Numbered from the stretch's first letter, positions 41,626 to 50,769 are shown. The stretch is 64,000 nucleotides of DNA from Hyphomicrobium_A sp963759735 (GCA_963759735.1 CAVXAF010000012.1:186001-250000); one strand, 5' to 3'. Translations and numbers: made by a program. The notes: generated from the letters alone by a model not told the origin.

Positions 41626-42608
41626 GGCGGGAGCAGCTCCGTGATCCGCGCACCTTGCTCATCGGCGGCGCGCTTGCTTTGACGCTTTTGGCGCTTGTCG
41701 TACCGCGCATCCAACTCACGCGCGGCGTCTACGACCTTGTCGCGGTCATCGACATCACGACCAGCATGAATACGCGCGACGTGACCGATGGCGGGACCAG
41801 CGTCAGCCGGCTGGCGGCCGCCAAGTCTTCGTTACGCGAAACTCTTGCCAAGCTGCCGTGCGGCTCGCGGCTTGGGCTGGGCATCTTCACCGAGCGGCGC
41901 TCGTTCCTGCTCTTTTCGCCGATCGAGGTGTGCGAAAACTTTGCCGCCATCGATGAGGCGATCGCCATGCTCGATTGGCGCATGGCGTGGGAAGGAGACA
42001 GTTATGTCTCCAAGGGCCTGTTCAGCGCCATCGACGTTGCCGCCAGCTTGAAGTCCGACCTCATCTTCATCACCGACGGGCATGAACTGCCGCCGCTTCC
42101 CTATACGGGCGTGTCGCCGTTCGAAGGTAAGCTCGGGGACGTCAGCGGTCTGCTTGTGGGCATCGGCAGCAAGAAGCCAACCCCACTTCTCAAGTACGAC
42201 GAGGAGGGGCGCGAGGTCGGTACCTACGCCGCACAGGAAGTACCGCAGGAAAATCGCTCCGGCGCGCCGCCTCCCGATGCCGCTTCCCGACCCGGCTACC
42301 ATCCCAAATGGGCGCCGTTCGGCAATGCTGTCGTCAACAACAAGATGCACATGGCGGCGGTGCGCGAGGAGTATCTGAAGCAACTCGCCGGCATCACCGG
42401 ACTGCGCTATGCGCACATCGAAACAGTACAGGGTCTCTTCGGTCCGCTGAGCGCGGCGGCCCGGACGCGCCCGCTGCAGGTGGCGACGGATGTGCGCGCC
42501 GTGCCCGGCAGCTTCGCGCTTTGCCTGCTCGTCATTCTGTTCGGTCTCGCTGCGCTGACGACATTCACCGCCTGGCGACGGCCAGCATCCCTTTCCACTT
42601 TCACCTGA
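41622..42608 (+). CDS. mxaL: MxaL, vWA membrane protein
   Basis: 328 aa: an N-terminal helix (LLIGGALALTLLALVVP), a vWA domain with a variant metal site VIDITTSMNTRD, DLIFITDGHELPPLPYTG, and a C-terminal helix (FALCLLVILFGLAALTTF). It is a BatB-like partner of MxaR, MxaC and MxaK in enzyme activation. It overlaps mxaK by 4 bases. Confidence 0.9.
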   Translation: MRREQLRDPRTLLIGGALALTLLALVVPRIQLTRGVYDLVAVIDITTSMNTRDVTDGGTSVSRLAAAKSSLRETLAKLPCGSRLGLGIFTERRSFLLFSPIEVCENFAAIDEAIAMLDWRMAWEGDSYVSKGLFSAIDVAASLKSDLIFITDGHELPPLPYTGVSPFEGKLGDVSGLLVGIGSKKPTPLLKYDEEGREVGTYAAQEVPQENRSGAPPPDAASRPGYHPKWAPFGNAVVNNKMHMAAVREEYLKQLAGITGLRYAHIETVQGLFGPLSAAARTRPLQVATDVRAVPGSFALCLLVILFGLAALTTFTAWRRPASLSTFT

Positions 42609-42626
42609 TCTAAGGAGCACTCTTCA

Positions 42627-43160
42627 ATGCTGCAGCTACGTTGCGTCCTGGCGGGCCTGTTGCTCACCGCGACCGTCCTCACCGCGCACGCTCATGGGCC
42701 GACACCGCAGAAAGTCGAGGAGAAGATCGACATCGCTGCGCCCCCGGACAAGGTGTGGGGGCTCATCAAGGATTTTGGCGCCATCAGCACATGGAGTCCC
42801 GCCGTCACCAAGAGCGAGGGGACCGGCGGTAACGGGAATGGCGCCACGCGTACGATCACGCTGAAGACCGGAGAGCTGACCGAGGGCCTCGACTACTACA
42901 GCGAGAAGGAGATGTCCTACCTTTATCGGCTCTCAAAAGAGAAGATCGACGTCTTGCCTGTGAGCTCATACACGGCTGAGATCACCGTGAAGCCCGGAGC
43001 CGACGGTGGAAGTCTCGTCACTTGGGTGGCGCGCCTTTACCGCGCCGATACGGGCAACGAGCCGTCGCCCGACAAGAACGACGCCGCTGCGACGAAGGCG
43101 ATGAAAGCTTTCATCACCGAGGGCCTCACCGGACTGAAGGCCAAGGCGGAGGGTAAGTAG
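42627..43160 (+). CDS. mxaD: MxaD, periplasmic SRPBCC protein
   Basis: 177 aa with a signal (LAGLLLTATVLTAHAHG) and a START/SRPBCC domain (KIDIAAPPDKVWGLIKDFGA, WSPAVTKSEGTGG). In methylotrophs MxaD stimulates the interaction of methanol dehydrogenase with cytochrome cL. AAGGAGC precedes the ATG, and 18 bases separate it from mxaL. Confidence 0.92.
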   Translation: MLQLRCVLAGLLLTATVLTAHAHGPTPQKVEEKIDIAAPPDKVWGLIKDFGAISTWSPAVTKSEGTGGNGNGATRTITLKTGELTEGLDYYSEKEMSYLYRLSKEKIDVLPVSSYTAEITVKPGADGGSLVTWVARLYRADTGNEPSPDKNDAAATKAMKAFITEGLTGLKAKAEGK

Positions 43161-43164
43161 CGCT

Positions 43165-44148
43165 GTGGCCGGCTGGCGATCAATCGTCTGGGGCGCGCTA
43201 TGGTTCTGTGCGCTGTCGACGCTCGCCCCCGGCCACGCGTCATCGCTCTTTGTGGTCAATCAGGACGACGCCACTGTCAGCGTCATCGATACGAGCGTCG
43301 ACGCACTCGCCGCCAACATCCCCGTCGCCTTCGCGCCCGCCGCGATTGCCAGCGACCGGGATGGCAAATGGCTGTACGTGACCCATCCCGAGCGCGGGGA
43401 AGTCTCGGTCATCGACGCGGCCCAGCGCCGCGTCGTGCGGGCGCTGGCCATCGGCGGTACGCCCTTTGGCATCGCCGTCGGCGATGACGGGCATCTGTTC
43501 GTGGGCGACTGGAACAAACACATCGTCCAGGTGATCGAGCCCGGGAGCGGTCGCAGGCTGCGTGCGCTATCGGTCGGGCGCGGACCCGCTGGAATCGTCG
43601 CCAGCCCCAGCCGCGCACTGATATTCGTCGCCAACCGCGAAAGCGATACTCTGTCGATCATCAACGCCGGTAGCCTCGCGGTCGTCGCCACGCTGCCGGT
43701 CGGCCGCGCGCCGTTTGCGCTTGCCGTCTCGCCCGACGGCGCCCACGTGTATGTCGCCAACGTGCAAAGCGCCGATCTGTCGATCATCAGCACGCGGTCG
43801 CTCGAGGCCGTCGGCTCGATCAAGGTCGGCAGCATGCCGTATGGCGTTGCCGTAAGCCCGGACGGTGGTCGCCTGCTCATCGCCAACCAAAGCGCGGGCA
43901 CGCTTTCGATCTTCAACAGCAGCAACCTGAAGGTGATTGGCTCGCCGAAAGTGGGGCACTTCCCGGAAGGCGTGGCAATGACCAGCGATGGCGGGAAAGC
44001 ATACGTCGCCAACTGGTTTTCCGGCGACGTGTCGGTCATCGATGTTGCCGCAGCCAAGGAGTTGAAGCGAATCAAGACCGGGGGCGGGGCACGCGCCCTG
44101 GCGATGGTCGGCAATAAGACTGAAGCAGGGCGAGGGCCCACGCCGTGA
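43165..44148 (+). CDS. mxaE: YVTN-type beta-propeller protein (mxaE position)
   Basis: 327 aa with a signal (GALWFCALSTLAPGHAS) and six or more YVTN-like repeats (DATVSVIDTSVDALAANIPV, GEVSVIDAAQRRVVRALAIG, ADLSIISTRSLEAVGSIKVG, GDVSVIDVAAAKELKRIKTG), so a periplasmic seven-bladed propeller. No PQQ or haem site is seen. It follows mxaD by 4 bases and overlaps the next gene by 4. The symbol is by position in the mxaD-E-H order, not by a recognised signature. Confidence 0.6.
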   Translation: MAGWRSIVWGALWFCALSTLAPGHASSLFVVNQDDATVSVIDTSVDALAANIPVAFAPAAIASDRDGKWLYVTHPERGEVSVIDAAQRRVVRALAIGGTPFGIAVGDDGHLFVGDWNKHIVQVIEPGSGRRLRALSVGRGPAGIVASPSRALIFVANRESDTLSIINAGSLAVVATLPVGRAPFALAVSPDGAHVYVANVQSADLSIISTRSLEAVGSIKVGSMPYGVAVSPDGGRLLIANQSAGTLSIFNSSNLKVIGSPKVGHFPEGVAMTSDGGKAYVANWFSGDVSVIDVAAAKELKRIKTGGGARALAMVGNKTEAGRGPTP

Positions 44149-44855
44149 CCGCCGCCCGCCCTGTCTGGCGTCTGTCGATGTCTACAACTGTGGCACTGGT
44201 GATGTGCGCCGCGGCCGGCGTCGCCAGGGGGCAGGGGAGGGAAGCCTGCACCGAGAACGCGATGATCGTTTTCGATGCGTCCAAGTCGATGGCTGCGTCC
44301 GGCGACGACAACGCGGGGCTGCGCCGCATCGACAACGTGCGCGCGGCGCTGCAGCGCATGCTGCCGCGCGTGGCTCCGAAACGGCCGCTCGGCCTCATCA
44401 CCTACGGCCCAGGGTCGCGGCCCGCCTGTGTAAACGTCAGCCTCGAGTTCCGGCCGAGGCTCAACGCCGCGCAGCTCATTCTTTCGCGCGTCTCCGATTT
44501 ACGGCCGGACGGGCGAACGCCTCTCACGCGCGCGGTGCAGCGCGCGGCCGAGGTACTCAACTACCGCAACCAGGCCGGAACGATCGTACTGCTGACCGAC
44601 GGCGAGGAAACCTGCGGTGGCAACTCCTGCCAGTTGGCCCGCCGGCTGAAGACCGAGGGTGCCCGTACCACCGTGCACGTGATCAGCTATCAGATCGCCA
44701 GTGCCATCGGGTCGGAGGGCGTATTCGCCTCGCGCTGCCTGGCCGACGAGACGGGTGGCATCTACGCCAACGCCAATACGGTCGATGAGGTCGCCGCGGC
44801 CCTTGAGACGGCGCTCGGATGCCCGCAGGTGAGCCAGTCGCGGCCGGAGCGCTAG
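44145..44855 (+). CDS. mxaH: secreted vWA domain protein (mxaH position)
   Basis: 236 aa with a signal (ALVMCAAAGVARG) and a vWA domain: the metal site MIVFDASKSMAASGD, PLTRAVQRAAEVLNY and VLLTDGEETCGGNSCQLAR. Four cysteines suggest periplasmic disulfides. Unlike MxaC and MxaL it has no membrane helix after the signal. The symbol is positional (last of the mxaD-E-H run). It converges on the SoxYZ-like gene with only 10 bases between the stops. Confidence 0.6.
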   Translation: MTAARPVWRLSMSTTVALVMCAAAGVARGQGREACTENAMIVFDASKSMAASGDDNAGLRRIDNVRAALQRMLPRVAPKRPLGLITYGPGSRPACVNVSLEFRPRLNAAQLILSRVSDLRPDGRTPLTRAVQRAAEVLNYRNQAGTIVLLTDGEETCGGNSCQLARRLKTEGARTTVHVISYQIASAIGSEGVFASRCLADETGGIYANANTVDEVAAALETALGCPQVSQSRPER

Positions 44856-44865
44856 TAACAGTTAC

Positions 44866-45678
44866 TCAGGAGCCCGCAATCGACTTGCCGGCGAAGCTTG
44901 CCCCCTCGCTATCGGTGGCGCGCACTTCCAGTGCATCGCCGTCCGCGCCATCATAATTGAAGCGGATATTGGGGTCCTCGGAGATGGAAATGCCGCCCTC
45001 CATGCGCAGCACGAGGCTGCCCGCGCGCGTCACTTCGACAAGATTGACATAGCGTGCCGGGGTGTAGCCCCGCGATACGATGTCCATTTGCATGCCGGTG
45101 AAGTTGGGGTGGCGGATCATGACGATGCCTTCGCGCCATCGCTCACCATGCGCGCTGTCAGAGATGGTCTTGACCTGCATCCTGCCGAGCATGGCGAGGG
45201 CCGCATCGGCGTCCTTGGACGCGGCCGCGGAGCAGCCACCGGCCCCCATTACGAACTTGGACGCCATATGCAACTTGCCGTCCGCCGTTTCTAGGATGGC
45301 GCGGACGTGGGAGAAACTGTCGATGCGGATGCGCGTCATCAGTTTGCGCTCCCCCACCTCGGCGGAGGCGCTGAATGCGTCTCCGAAACGGAAGGTGGCC
45401 GCGACGGGAGCGGGATTGCGATCGATGATGAGAGTGACTGACTTGGCGGTGTTGGCAATGTTCGCCGGCAGGTGGATGGCGATGGGCACGACGGCGGCGT
45501 CTTCGGCCTGCGGCGGCGCATAGAGCGCGATGGTGCCGTCGTTGTCGGCGATGGGGCGGTTGTCGAACACGCCGGCGCGGATGTCGGCCCATGGATCGTC
45601 AGCGGACCGCGCCGCGGCCGTCAACGACACGGCCAGTGCTACGGCCAGAGGTAGCGACAATAGAGATGCGTAGCGCAT
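44866..45678 (-). CDS. quinoprotein dehydrogenase-associated SoxYZ-like carrier
   Basis: 270 aa with a signal (LLSLPLAVALAVSLTAAARS). A SoxY-like half opens DDPWADIRAGVFDNRPIADN and carries the GAGGCSAAASKD cysteine; a SoxZ-like half follows (VMIRHPNFTGMQMDIVSRGY, ISISEDPNIRFNYDGADGDA). SoxYZ carries sulfur intermediates on a C-terminal Cys arm, but this fused family occurs beside PQQ dehydrogenases with no sulfur oxidation genes, so its cargo is unknown. Context here fits exactly. Confidence 0.85.
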   Translation of the reverse strand: MRYASLLSLPLAVALAVSLTAAARSADDPWADIRAGVFDNRPIADNDGTIALYAPPQAEDAAVVPIAIHLPANIANTAKSVTLIIDRNPAPVAATFRFGDAFSASAEVGERKLMTRIRIDSFSHVRAILETADGKLHMASKFVMGAGGCSAAASKDADAALAMLGRMQVKTISDSAHGERWREGIVMIRHPNFTGMQMDIVSRGYTPARYVNLVEVTRAGSLVLRMEGGISISEDPNIRFNYDGADGDALEVRATDSEGASFAGKSIAGS

Positions 45679-45754
45679 GTTGTGTACCTCCGGCGGAGCG
45701 CCATCATTGCGCCGATTGCCGTGCGCCGTCGCGGGACTTCTTCCCGCGCCCCGA

Positions 45755-46369
45755 TCACAACTTGGGTGGCTCGATCTTCAGTCCGTCACGCAGACTGAAT
45801 TTGCCATCGAACAGCCGCTTGCTGGGGTCGGCTTCAGCGGTGACGATGTTGCGGGCAGGAATGCCGGTGGCCTTGTCGACATAGACCGTCTGCACGTTGG
45901 CTGCTTCCGGCGTACCTGCTGCGGGTTTGCCCGGATCGCGCTTGGTCTTGTAGCCGGCGTATTGCTTGCCTTCGAACGTCACCTCGCCAAGGCACTCGAA
46001 CTGCGAGGTATCCTTCGGCGGCTCGACGACCGTGTCCTTCATCTGCTTGGCGATCGTCGTGGCGAACTTCTCCGGCACCTCGGCCCAACCGGCCTCGCCC
46101 TGGTTGCTCCACGCTTTTCCGCCGACGAGGATCATCTGCATGGTGCCGGGTCCGCCGCTGCTCATCGACACGGTCTGATGCATGCGATCGGGGAGCACAT
46201 AGTCGTTGCTCATCGTCAGCGTGCCCTGCGGATTGGTGATGGTTGTCTCCATCCGGAAGGCGGATGACTTGCGCAGCTTGGCGAAGGCGTCATTCACCTC
46301 GCTCGTGCAATCGGCGCTGGCAGCCGTGGCGGCGAACAAAACACTAATCATCGCGAGCGTGGTGCGCAT
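45755..46369 (-). CDS. secreted LolA-like protein, paralog 3
   Basis: 204 aa with a signal (LAMISVLFAATAASA). It shares the plan of 8560..9195 and 9239..9931: a Cys at the mature end (ADCTSEVNDAF), LPDRMHQTVS, QFECLGEVTF, then YVDKATGIPARNIV. It follows the SoxYZ-like gene's 5' end on the same strand with a 76-base gap. Function unknown; its place beside the methanol cluster suggests an envelope role. Confidence 0.7.
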   Translation of the reverse strand: MRTTLAMISVLFAATAASADCTSEVNDAFAKLRKSSAFRMETTITNPQGTLTMSNDYVLPDRMHQTVSMSSGGPGTMQMILVGGKAWSNQGEAGWAEVPEKFATTIAKQMKDTVVEPPKDTSQFECLGEVTFEGKQYAGYKTKRDPGKPAAGTPEAANVQTVYVDKATGIPARNIVTAEADPSKRLFDGKFSLRDGLKIEPPKL

Positions 46370-46471
46370 GGGGAACTCTTGCTGAGGTTGGGACCGGGGG
46401 GACGGTCGCACACCTCAGTGCGGCCAGTCGTGGCAATCTGCATGGAAACAGTGGCAATAGCGACGCCCCGC

Positions 46472-46906
46472 TCAGTCGGTGAGTTGGCGCGCGGCGCGCA
46501 TCAGACCGGCCACTTCCTCATCGGCAAACGTGCGCTCGCGCCGATTGGCAATGCCGAGCGCGCCGATGACCTCTTCCCCCTTGAAGATGGGGACGACGAT
46601 GGCCCCGGCCAATGCCGTCGCCAGAGCGCCGGGACGCACATCGCCGCTGGTATCCGTTTGAATATTGCAGGCATTGACGGGTTCGCGCCGTTCCACCGCC
46701 AGCCCGGCCATACCTTTGCCGACCGGTATGCGCTGGATGGTTGCCAGCACGGGGGCTGGCATCCCGGCCGTGACAGCGGCGAGGTGCAAGTGGCCATCGT
46801 CACCAAGGAAGTGAATGGTGCCGCTGTCGGCTGCGAAATCAGCGACGATGCGAGCGAGCGCTGCTGCAAAGTTGTCGGCGCGCGGGACTGAGGACGCTTC
46901 GGTCAT
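46472..46906 (-). CDS. GAF domain protein
   Basis: 144-aa stand-alone GAF domain (GTIHFLGDDGHLHLAAVTAG, IPVGKGMAGLAVERREPVNA, VVPIFKGEEVIGALGIANRR). No output domain is present, so it may bind a small ligand or regulate a partner. It lies 29 bases after the Ebo cluster on the same strand and may be its last gene. Confidence 0.8.
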   Translation of the reverse strand: MTEASSVPRADNFAAALARIVADFAADSGTIHFLGDDGHLHLAAVTAGMPAPVLATIQRIPVGKGMAGLAVERREPVNACNIQTDTSGDVRPGALATALAGAIVVPIFKGEEVIGALGIANRRERTFADEEVAGLMRAARQLTD

Positions 46907-46935
46907 GGGTGATGCCTCGGGCTAAGCGCTGAATG

Positions 46936-47830
46936 TCAATTGTTGGCTGGTTCCACCCGCGGTGACTGGCCACCCCGTAAGATGGTGTTGCCCTCATAGC
47001 GGTTGCGCTGGTCGACCTCGGCCTTGTTCCAGTCTTCTTCGCGCATCTGTCCGCTCTGCCCGTACGCCGCGAGCGCATTTGCATATGTAACGCGGCGCAC
47101 GTCCGCGGCGTCGATACCCTGCTCGGCGAGCAGCATCGCCGTCTTCGGCACCGACAACGGATCTGAAATTCCCCAATCACAGGCCGAGTTCGACGATCAG
47201 TTGTCCGGCGCCGAACTGGCGAACGATTTCGCACATGCGCGGGGCGGTCATCTTCGAGTGCGGGTAGATCGAGAACGCAGCCCAGAAGCCGCGCTCGGTG
47301 ACCTCGCGCACGGTCTCCTCGTTGACGTGATCGATGACGACGCGCGTCGGCGAAAGCTTGTGCTCGAGGATGATGTCCATCGATCGCGAGGCGCCGCGCT
47401 TCTTATCGCGATGGGGTGTGTGAATCATCACCGGCAGATCGAGTTCGCGGGCGAGATCGAGTTGCAGCCGAAAATACTTCTCCTCCAACGCCGTCTGCTC
47501 GTCGAAGCCGATCTCGCCAATGGCAACGACGCCCTCTTTGGTGGCGAATTCGGGGAGGATTTGCATGACGTCCTCGGCCAGCGCCTCGTTGTTGGCTTCC
47601 TTGGAGTTGAGGCCGATGCAGCAATAGTGCTGGATGCCGAACTGGCTGGCGCGGAAACGCTCGAACCCAAGGATGTGCGAGAGGTAGTCGCGGTAGCTGC
47701 CGACGTTGGTGCGAGCCTGGCCGGTCCAGAATGCCGGCTCGATGACGGCGACGATGCCGGCGGCGGCCATCGCCTCGTAATCGTCGGTGGTGCGCGAGAT
47801 CATGTGGGTGTGCGGATCGATATAGGGCAT
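46936..47830 (-). CDS. eboB: EboB, TatD-like metal hydrolase (one frame break in this sequence)
   Basis: Corrected length 297 aa. It is the TatD/amidohydrolase barrel of the Ebo metabolite-traffic cluster. Metal motifs are DPHTHMISR, GEIGFDEQT, IHTPHRDKKRG, IDHVNEET and, in the second frame, IVNSACDWGISDPL. An extra G near 47194 splits the gene: the first part stops falsely at VELGL, and the C-terminal part SVPKTAMLLAEQGIDAADVR continues to the stop at 46936 (RGGQSPRVEPANN). Start at the ATG at 47830. Confidence 0.88.
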
Positions 47831-47862
47831 GCGCGTGGCTCCGTGAGGTATGCGATCAATGG

Positions 47863-48738
47863 TTAGGCGAGTGTGTCCCAGGTCAGGCGGCCGTGGCGGA
47901 TGTCGCCCCACAGGGCTGGTGCGCCTTCTAAAATGACGAGCGCCTTCGGCGTGGGGCATTCCGCCAACGCAAGCGCGGCGGCCTGGCGCTCGATGAGCGC
48001 CGGCGATGCAAACACCCGCACGAGTTCCTCTAGGTAGGCGTCCCCGGCAAACGGCCCGACGCAGCGCCACAGCTCAGGGCTAACGGCGCGCGCCGCGGCC
48101 CATCGCTCGTGGGCATAGTCGACGAGCATGCGGGCGAGATCGGCGTTGCGACGGTGATCGAGGTCTTGGATTGGGGCCAGCGTGCTGTCGATGAACAGCG
48201 CCTTCACCACCATCTGGTTCCACATCGCCTCACTGAACTGTTCGGCGGGATAGGGACTAGCGTGCGCGACGGCCTCGAAGATCGGCCGCATGGCCGAGCG
48301 GATGCCTTCGGCGGCGATCGGCAACAGGCGCTGCGGATCGGGGTAGAGTGGCAGCCCACGCAGAAGCGCCAACTGCTCGCCGATCTCGCCGGAGCGAACG
48401 AGGTTGCCGAGGCGGGCGGGGAAAGTCTCTTCGCCACCGTCGTAGCTCGCCAGCACGAGAAGGATGCGGGTCACCTGGTCTATCGTCCATCCGCGGACAT
48501 CTATACCGGGTCGCAACTGGTGCGCTGCCACGGTCTCGGGGCCATCCAGCGCCAGCGGTTGCTTGCCGACCTTGCGCGACGCAAGGCCAATCGCCTGGGT
48601 TAGGACGCGTGCATCCGGCGCCGCAGTAATTCGCGCCGTTTGCGCATCGATCCAGCCAAGCGGGTCCTCGCCAAGACGCCGCCCAAGCCATCCGCGCACC
48701 AGATCTCTGTGCAGTCGCGCCGCTTGGTTCGAGGTCAT
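47863..48738 (-). CDS. eboA: EboA domain protein
   Basis: 291 aa, all-helical, the marker protein of Ebo clusters; biochemical function unknown. Typical segments are VTRILLVLASYDGGEETFPA, LYPDPQRLLPIAAEGIRSAM, MVVKALFIDSTLAPIQDLDH and LVDYAHERWAAARAVSPELW. No signal. It lies 32 bases before eboB and 22 after eboC. Ebo genes in cyanobacteria and eustigmatophyte endosymbionts are linked to export of secondary metabolites toward the periplasm. Confidence 0.85.
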   Translation of the reverse strand: MTSNQAARLHRDLVRGWLGRRLGEDPLGWIDAQTARITAAPDARVLTQAIGLASRKVGKQPLALDGPETVAAHQLRPGIDVRGWTIDQVTRILLVLASYDGGEETFPARLGNLVRSGEIGEQLALLRGLPLYPDPQRLLPIAAEGIRSAMRPIFEAVAHASPYPAEQFSEAMWNQMVVKALFIDSTLAPIQDLDHRRNADLARMLVDYAHERWAAARAVSPELWRCVGPFAGDAYLEELVRVFASPALIERQAAALALAECPTPKALVILEGAPALWGDIRHGRLTWDTLA

Positions 48739-48760
48739 GGTGTAGGCCCTTTGGGGATCG

Positions 48761-49633
48761 TCAGCTCGCCGGGACATAGCGTTGCAGTGCGAGGGTGAGT
48801 GCGAAACAGGCGAGACAAGCGATTGGGGCATAGGCCACTCCCGTAGTGGTGGCGAACAAAGCATCGTTGAGGGCGATGGCGGCGATGAGCAGGCCGACCG
48901 CACGTCCGACGTCGCCGCGCGAACGGCGACGCAGCAGTTGGGCGACGCGAACACCGCAGCCGGCCAAGGCGATGAGGGCGATGACGGCGGCTGCGGAAAA
49001 ATCCGTACCTGTTAGGGCGATGACGACCGGTGCGGCGAGCAGCGGCAGCGGCCACAGACTGGTCACACGGTCGAGGTTTTCCAGCCGCGCCGTGTAGGTG
49101 AGCCCGGCAACATAAAGGAGGATCGCCGCCGCCGGGATCAACACCGCGGTCGACAGCGTGGGCGCGACCGCCAGCGCGGCAGCCACGTAGACGAGCGCTC
49201 GGCACAGCCCCATGACGAACGGCGCGAACGGATTGCCTTTGTGGTGCCAGTTGTAGAGCAGGATGGCGCCGCCCAAGGCGGCGGCGGCAACGCCGACGCG
49301 GTCATTGATCGCGGACATGGCGACGATGCCGGCGATGAGCATTGCGCCGCCGAGGATGAACACCGCATCGGTGGTGATGGCCCCGGAGGGTATCGGTCGT
49401 TCGGGTCGCTCGCGCGCATCGATGTCGCGGTCGAACGCGTCATTGAGGAACATGCCGGCCACGTACATCGCCGAGATCGCTATAGCCAGGGTGATGACCC
49501 AGTGCAGGGGCGCCGATCCGGCAAGCGCGCTGCCGGCGATGACGTTGCTCCACACCGTGGGCAGGTTCGACACGCGACCGAGCTGCAGCGCCGTGCGCCA
49601 GCCGCTCACGCGCCGAGTTGCGAGCGAACCCAT
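48761..49633 (-). CDS. eboC: EboC, UbiA-like prenyltransferase family membrane protein
   Basis: 290 aa with about eight membrane helices and the UbiA motif NDAFDRDIDARERPERPIPS. LVYVAAALAVAP and LLYVAGLTYTARLENLDR follow. Within Ebo clusters this enzyme probably attaches an isoprenoid to, or handles, a traffic substrate. It overlaps the eboE 3' end by 28 bases, so the two are coupled. Confidence 0.87.
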   Translation of the reverse strand: MGSLATRRVSGWRTALQLGRVSNLPTVWSNVIAGSALAGSAPLHWVITLAIAISAMYVAGMFLNDAFDRDIDARERPERPIPSGAITTDAVFILGGAMLIAGIVAMSAINDRVGVAAAALGGAILLYNWHHKGNPFAPFVMGLCRALVYVAAALAVAPTLSTAVLIPAAAILLYVAGLTYTARLENLDRVTSLWPLPLLAAPVVIALTGTDFSAAAVIALIALAGCGVRVAQLLRRRSRGDVGRAVGLLIAAIALNDALFATTTGVAYAPIACLACFALTLALQRYVPAS

Positions 49634-50769
49634 GACAGCTCCCGGGCAATGTCGTTGCCGACGTCGCCGCCCCGCATGTGCGCGGGCAGCACGTCCCATG
49701 TGTAGGTCTCGACCTCGAGGTGAGGCGCCAATGCCTGCAGGCGGCACGCCGCCAGCAATTCGGCGAGCGGCTCCTGCGTCGATTGCAGTTCGCCATAGGC
49801 CGGCTGGAACAGCGGCACATGGCAGTGGACGCGCCACTCACCCCCGGCGTTGCCGCTGCGCAGGGCAGCGAACGCGTCGGCAAGGTCGGCGTAGCGCGTC
49901 AGCTTGCCGTCGCGGGCTTCGATGGTCTGATGCAGATAGATGCCGTCATCGAACGCCCGCAGCAGTTCCGCGGAATTCTCGTTCACGGCCGAGATGCGCA
50001 AGGCCGAGCTGAGCTGGATCTTGGCGACACGAATGCCGGCGGCCGCAAGGCGCGCAACGCTCGCCGTCGGGTTCTCGAATTCCACAGTCGCGTGGCACAC
50101 GTCGAGGCAGACGCCCAGGTGGCGCTGCAAGGCGTCGCGCGCCTCGCTCGCCGACGTTCCCGTGAGCTGGCGAAAGTTTTCGATGGCCGCGCCGGAGAAC
50201 AGGTGACGGGTGAAAAAGTCGATCGCCTCATCGATGGTTTCGAGGAAACAGCAGGGTTCGGGCTCGAGCGCCAAAACGATCTGCTTGCCGGTCGCGCTTG
50301 CGAGGGCGTGCAGGTGGGCGGCATGCTGAACCAGCAGCTCAGCCATGCGGACCACATCCGCAGGGTGGCGAATCTTGGCCTTGTAGGCGCCGGGCACTGT
50401 GCTGATGCTGCCTTCGATGCCTTCCGGCAGCAGGCGCGCAAGAAGATCGGCGACGCGGTCGGTGAATTGCAGACGCCGCGCGTCGCGCCAGTCTGGCTCG
50501 TAGACCTGCTCTTTGACGCGCGTGCCGTGGAAGGAGCCGTAGGGAAACGCGTTGACGGTAAAGACGTAGAAATCGCCGGCGCGGAGAAACGCCTGAAGCC
50601 GGGCGAGCGCTTGCGGGTCTGCAAGATCATCGGCCGCGATGCTCGACAGCCTTAGCCCGACGCCCATCGCACTGTCGGGTGATACGCGCTGTTTGATCCC
50701 CGGCAAGTGGGTGCGCAGCGCGGCTTCGATGTCCTGCCAGCGTTCGCCGGCATGGATGTTGGTCGCCGT
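49606..50769 (-). CDS. eboE: EboE, TIM-barrel metabolite traffic protein (5' end damaged)
   Basis: About 387 aa of xylose isomerase-like barrel: GIGLRLS-type opening (MGVGLRLSSIAADDLADP), VFTVNAFPYGSFHGTRVKEQ, LALEPEPCCFLET, VCLDVCHATVEFE and HCHVPLFQP. The only standard start in frame is a TTG at 50706, but conserved coding continues upstream (TNIHAGERWQDIEAALRTHL) to a TGA at 50770 without any ATG, GTG or TTG. The first few codons are therefore missing or frame-shifted. See the separate note on the sulP-eboE junction. Confidence 0.8.
   Translation of the reverse strand, partial: TATNIHAGERWQDIEAALRTHLPGIKQRVSPDSAMGVGLRLSSIAADDLADPQALARLQAFLRAGDFYVFTVNAFPYGSFHGTRVKEQVYEPDWRDARRLQFTDRVADLLARLLPEGIEGSISTVPGAYKAKIRHPADVVRMAELLVQHAAHLHALASATGKQIVLALEPEPCCFLETIDEAIDFFTRHLFSGAAIENFRQLTGTSASEARDALQRHLGVCLDVCHATVEFENPTASVARLAAAGIRVAKIQLSSALRISAVNENSAELLRAFDDGIYLHQTIEARDGKLTRYADLADAFAALRSGNAGGEWRVHCHVPLFQPAYGELQSTQEPLAELLAACRLQALAPHLEVETYTWDVLPAHMRGGDVGNDIARELSWVRSQLGA

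Noticed and set aside
50627..50762. C-terminal 45 codons of the SulP frame as a genuine tail
   Set aside because: They overlap well-conserved EboE coding sequence in another frame and are Arg-rich without STAS features.
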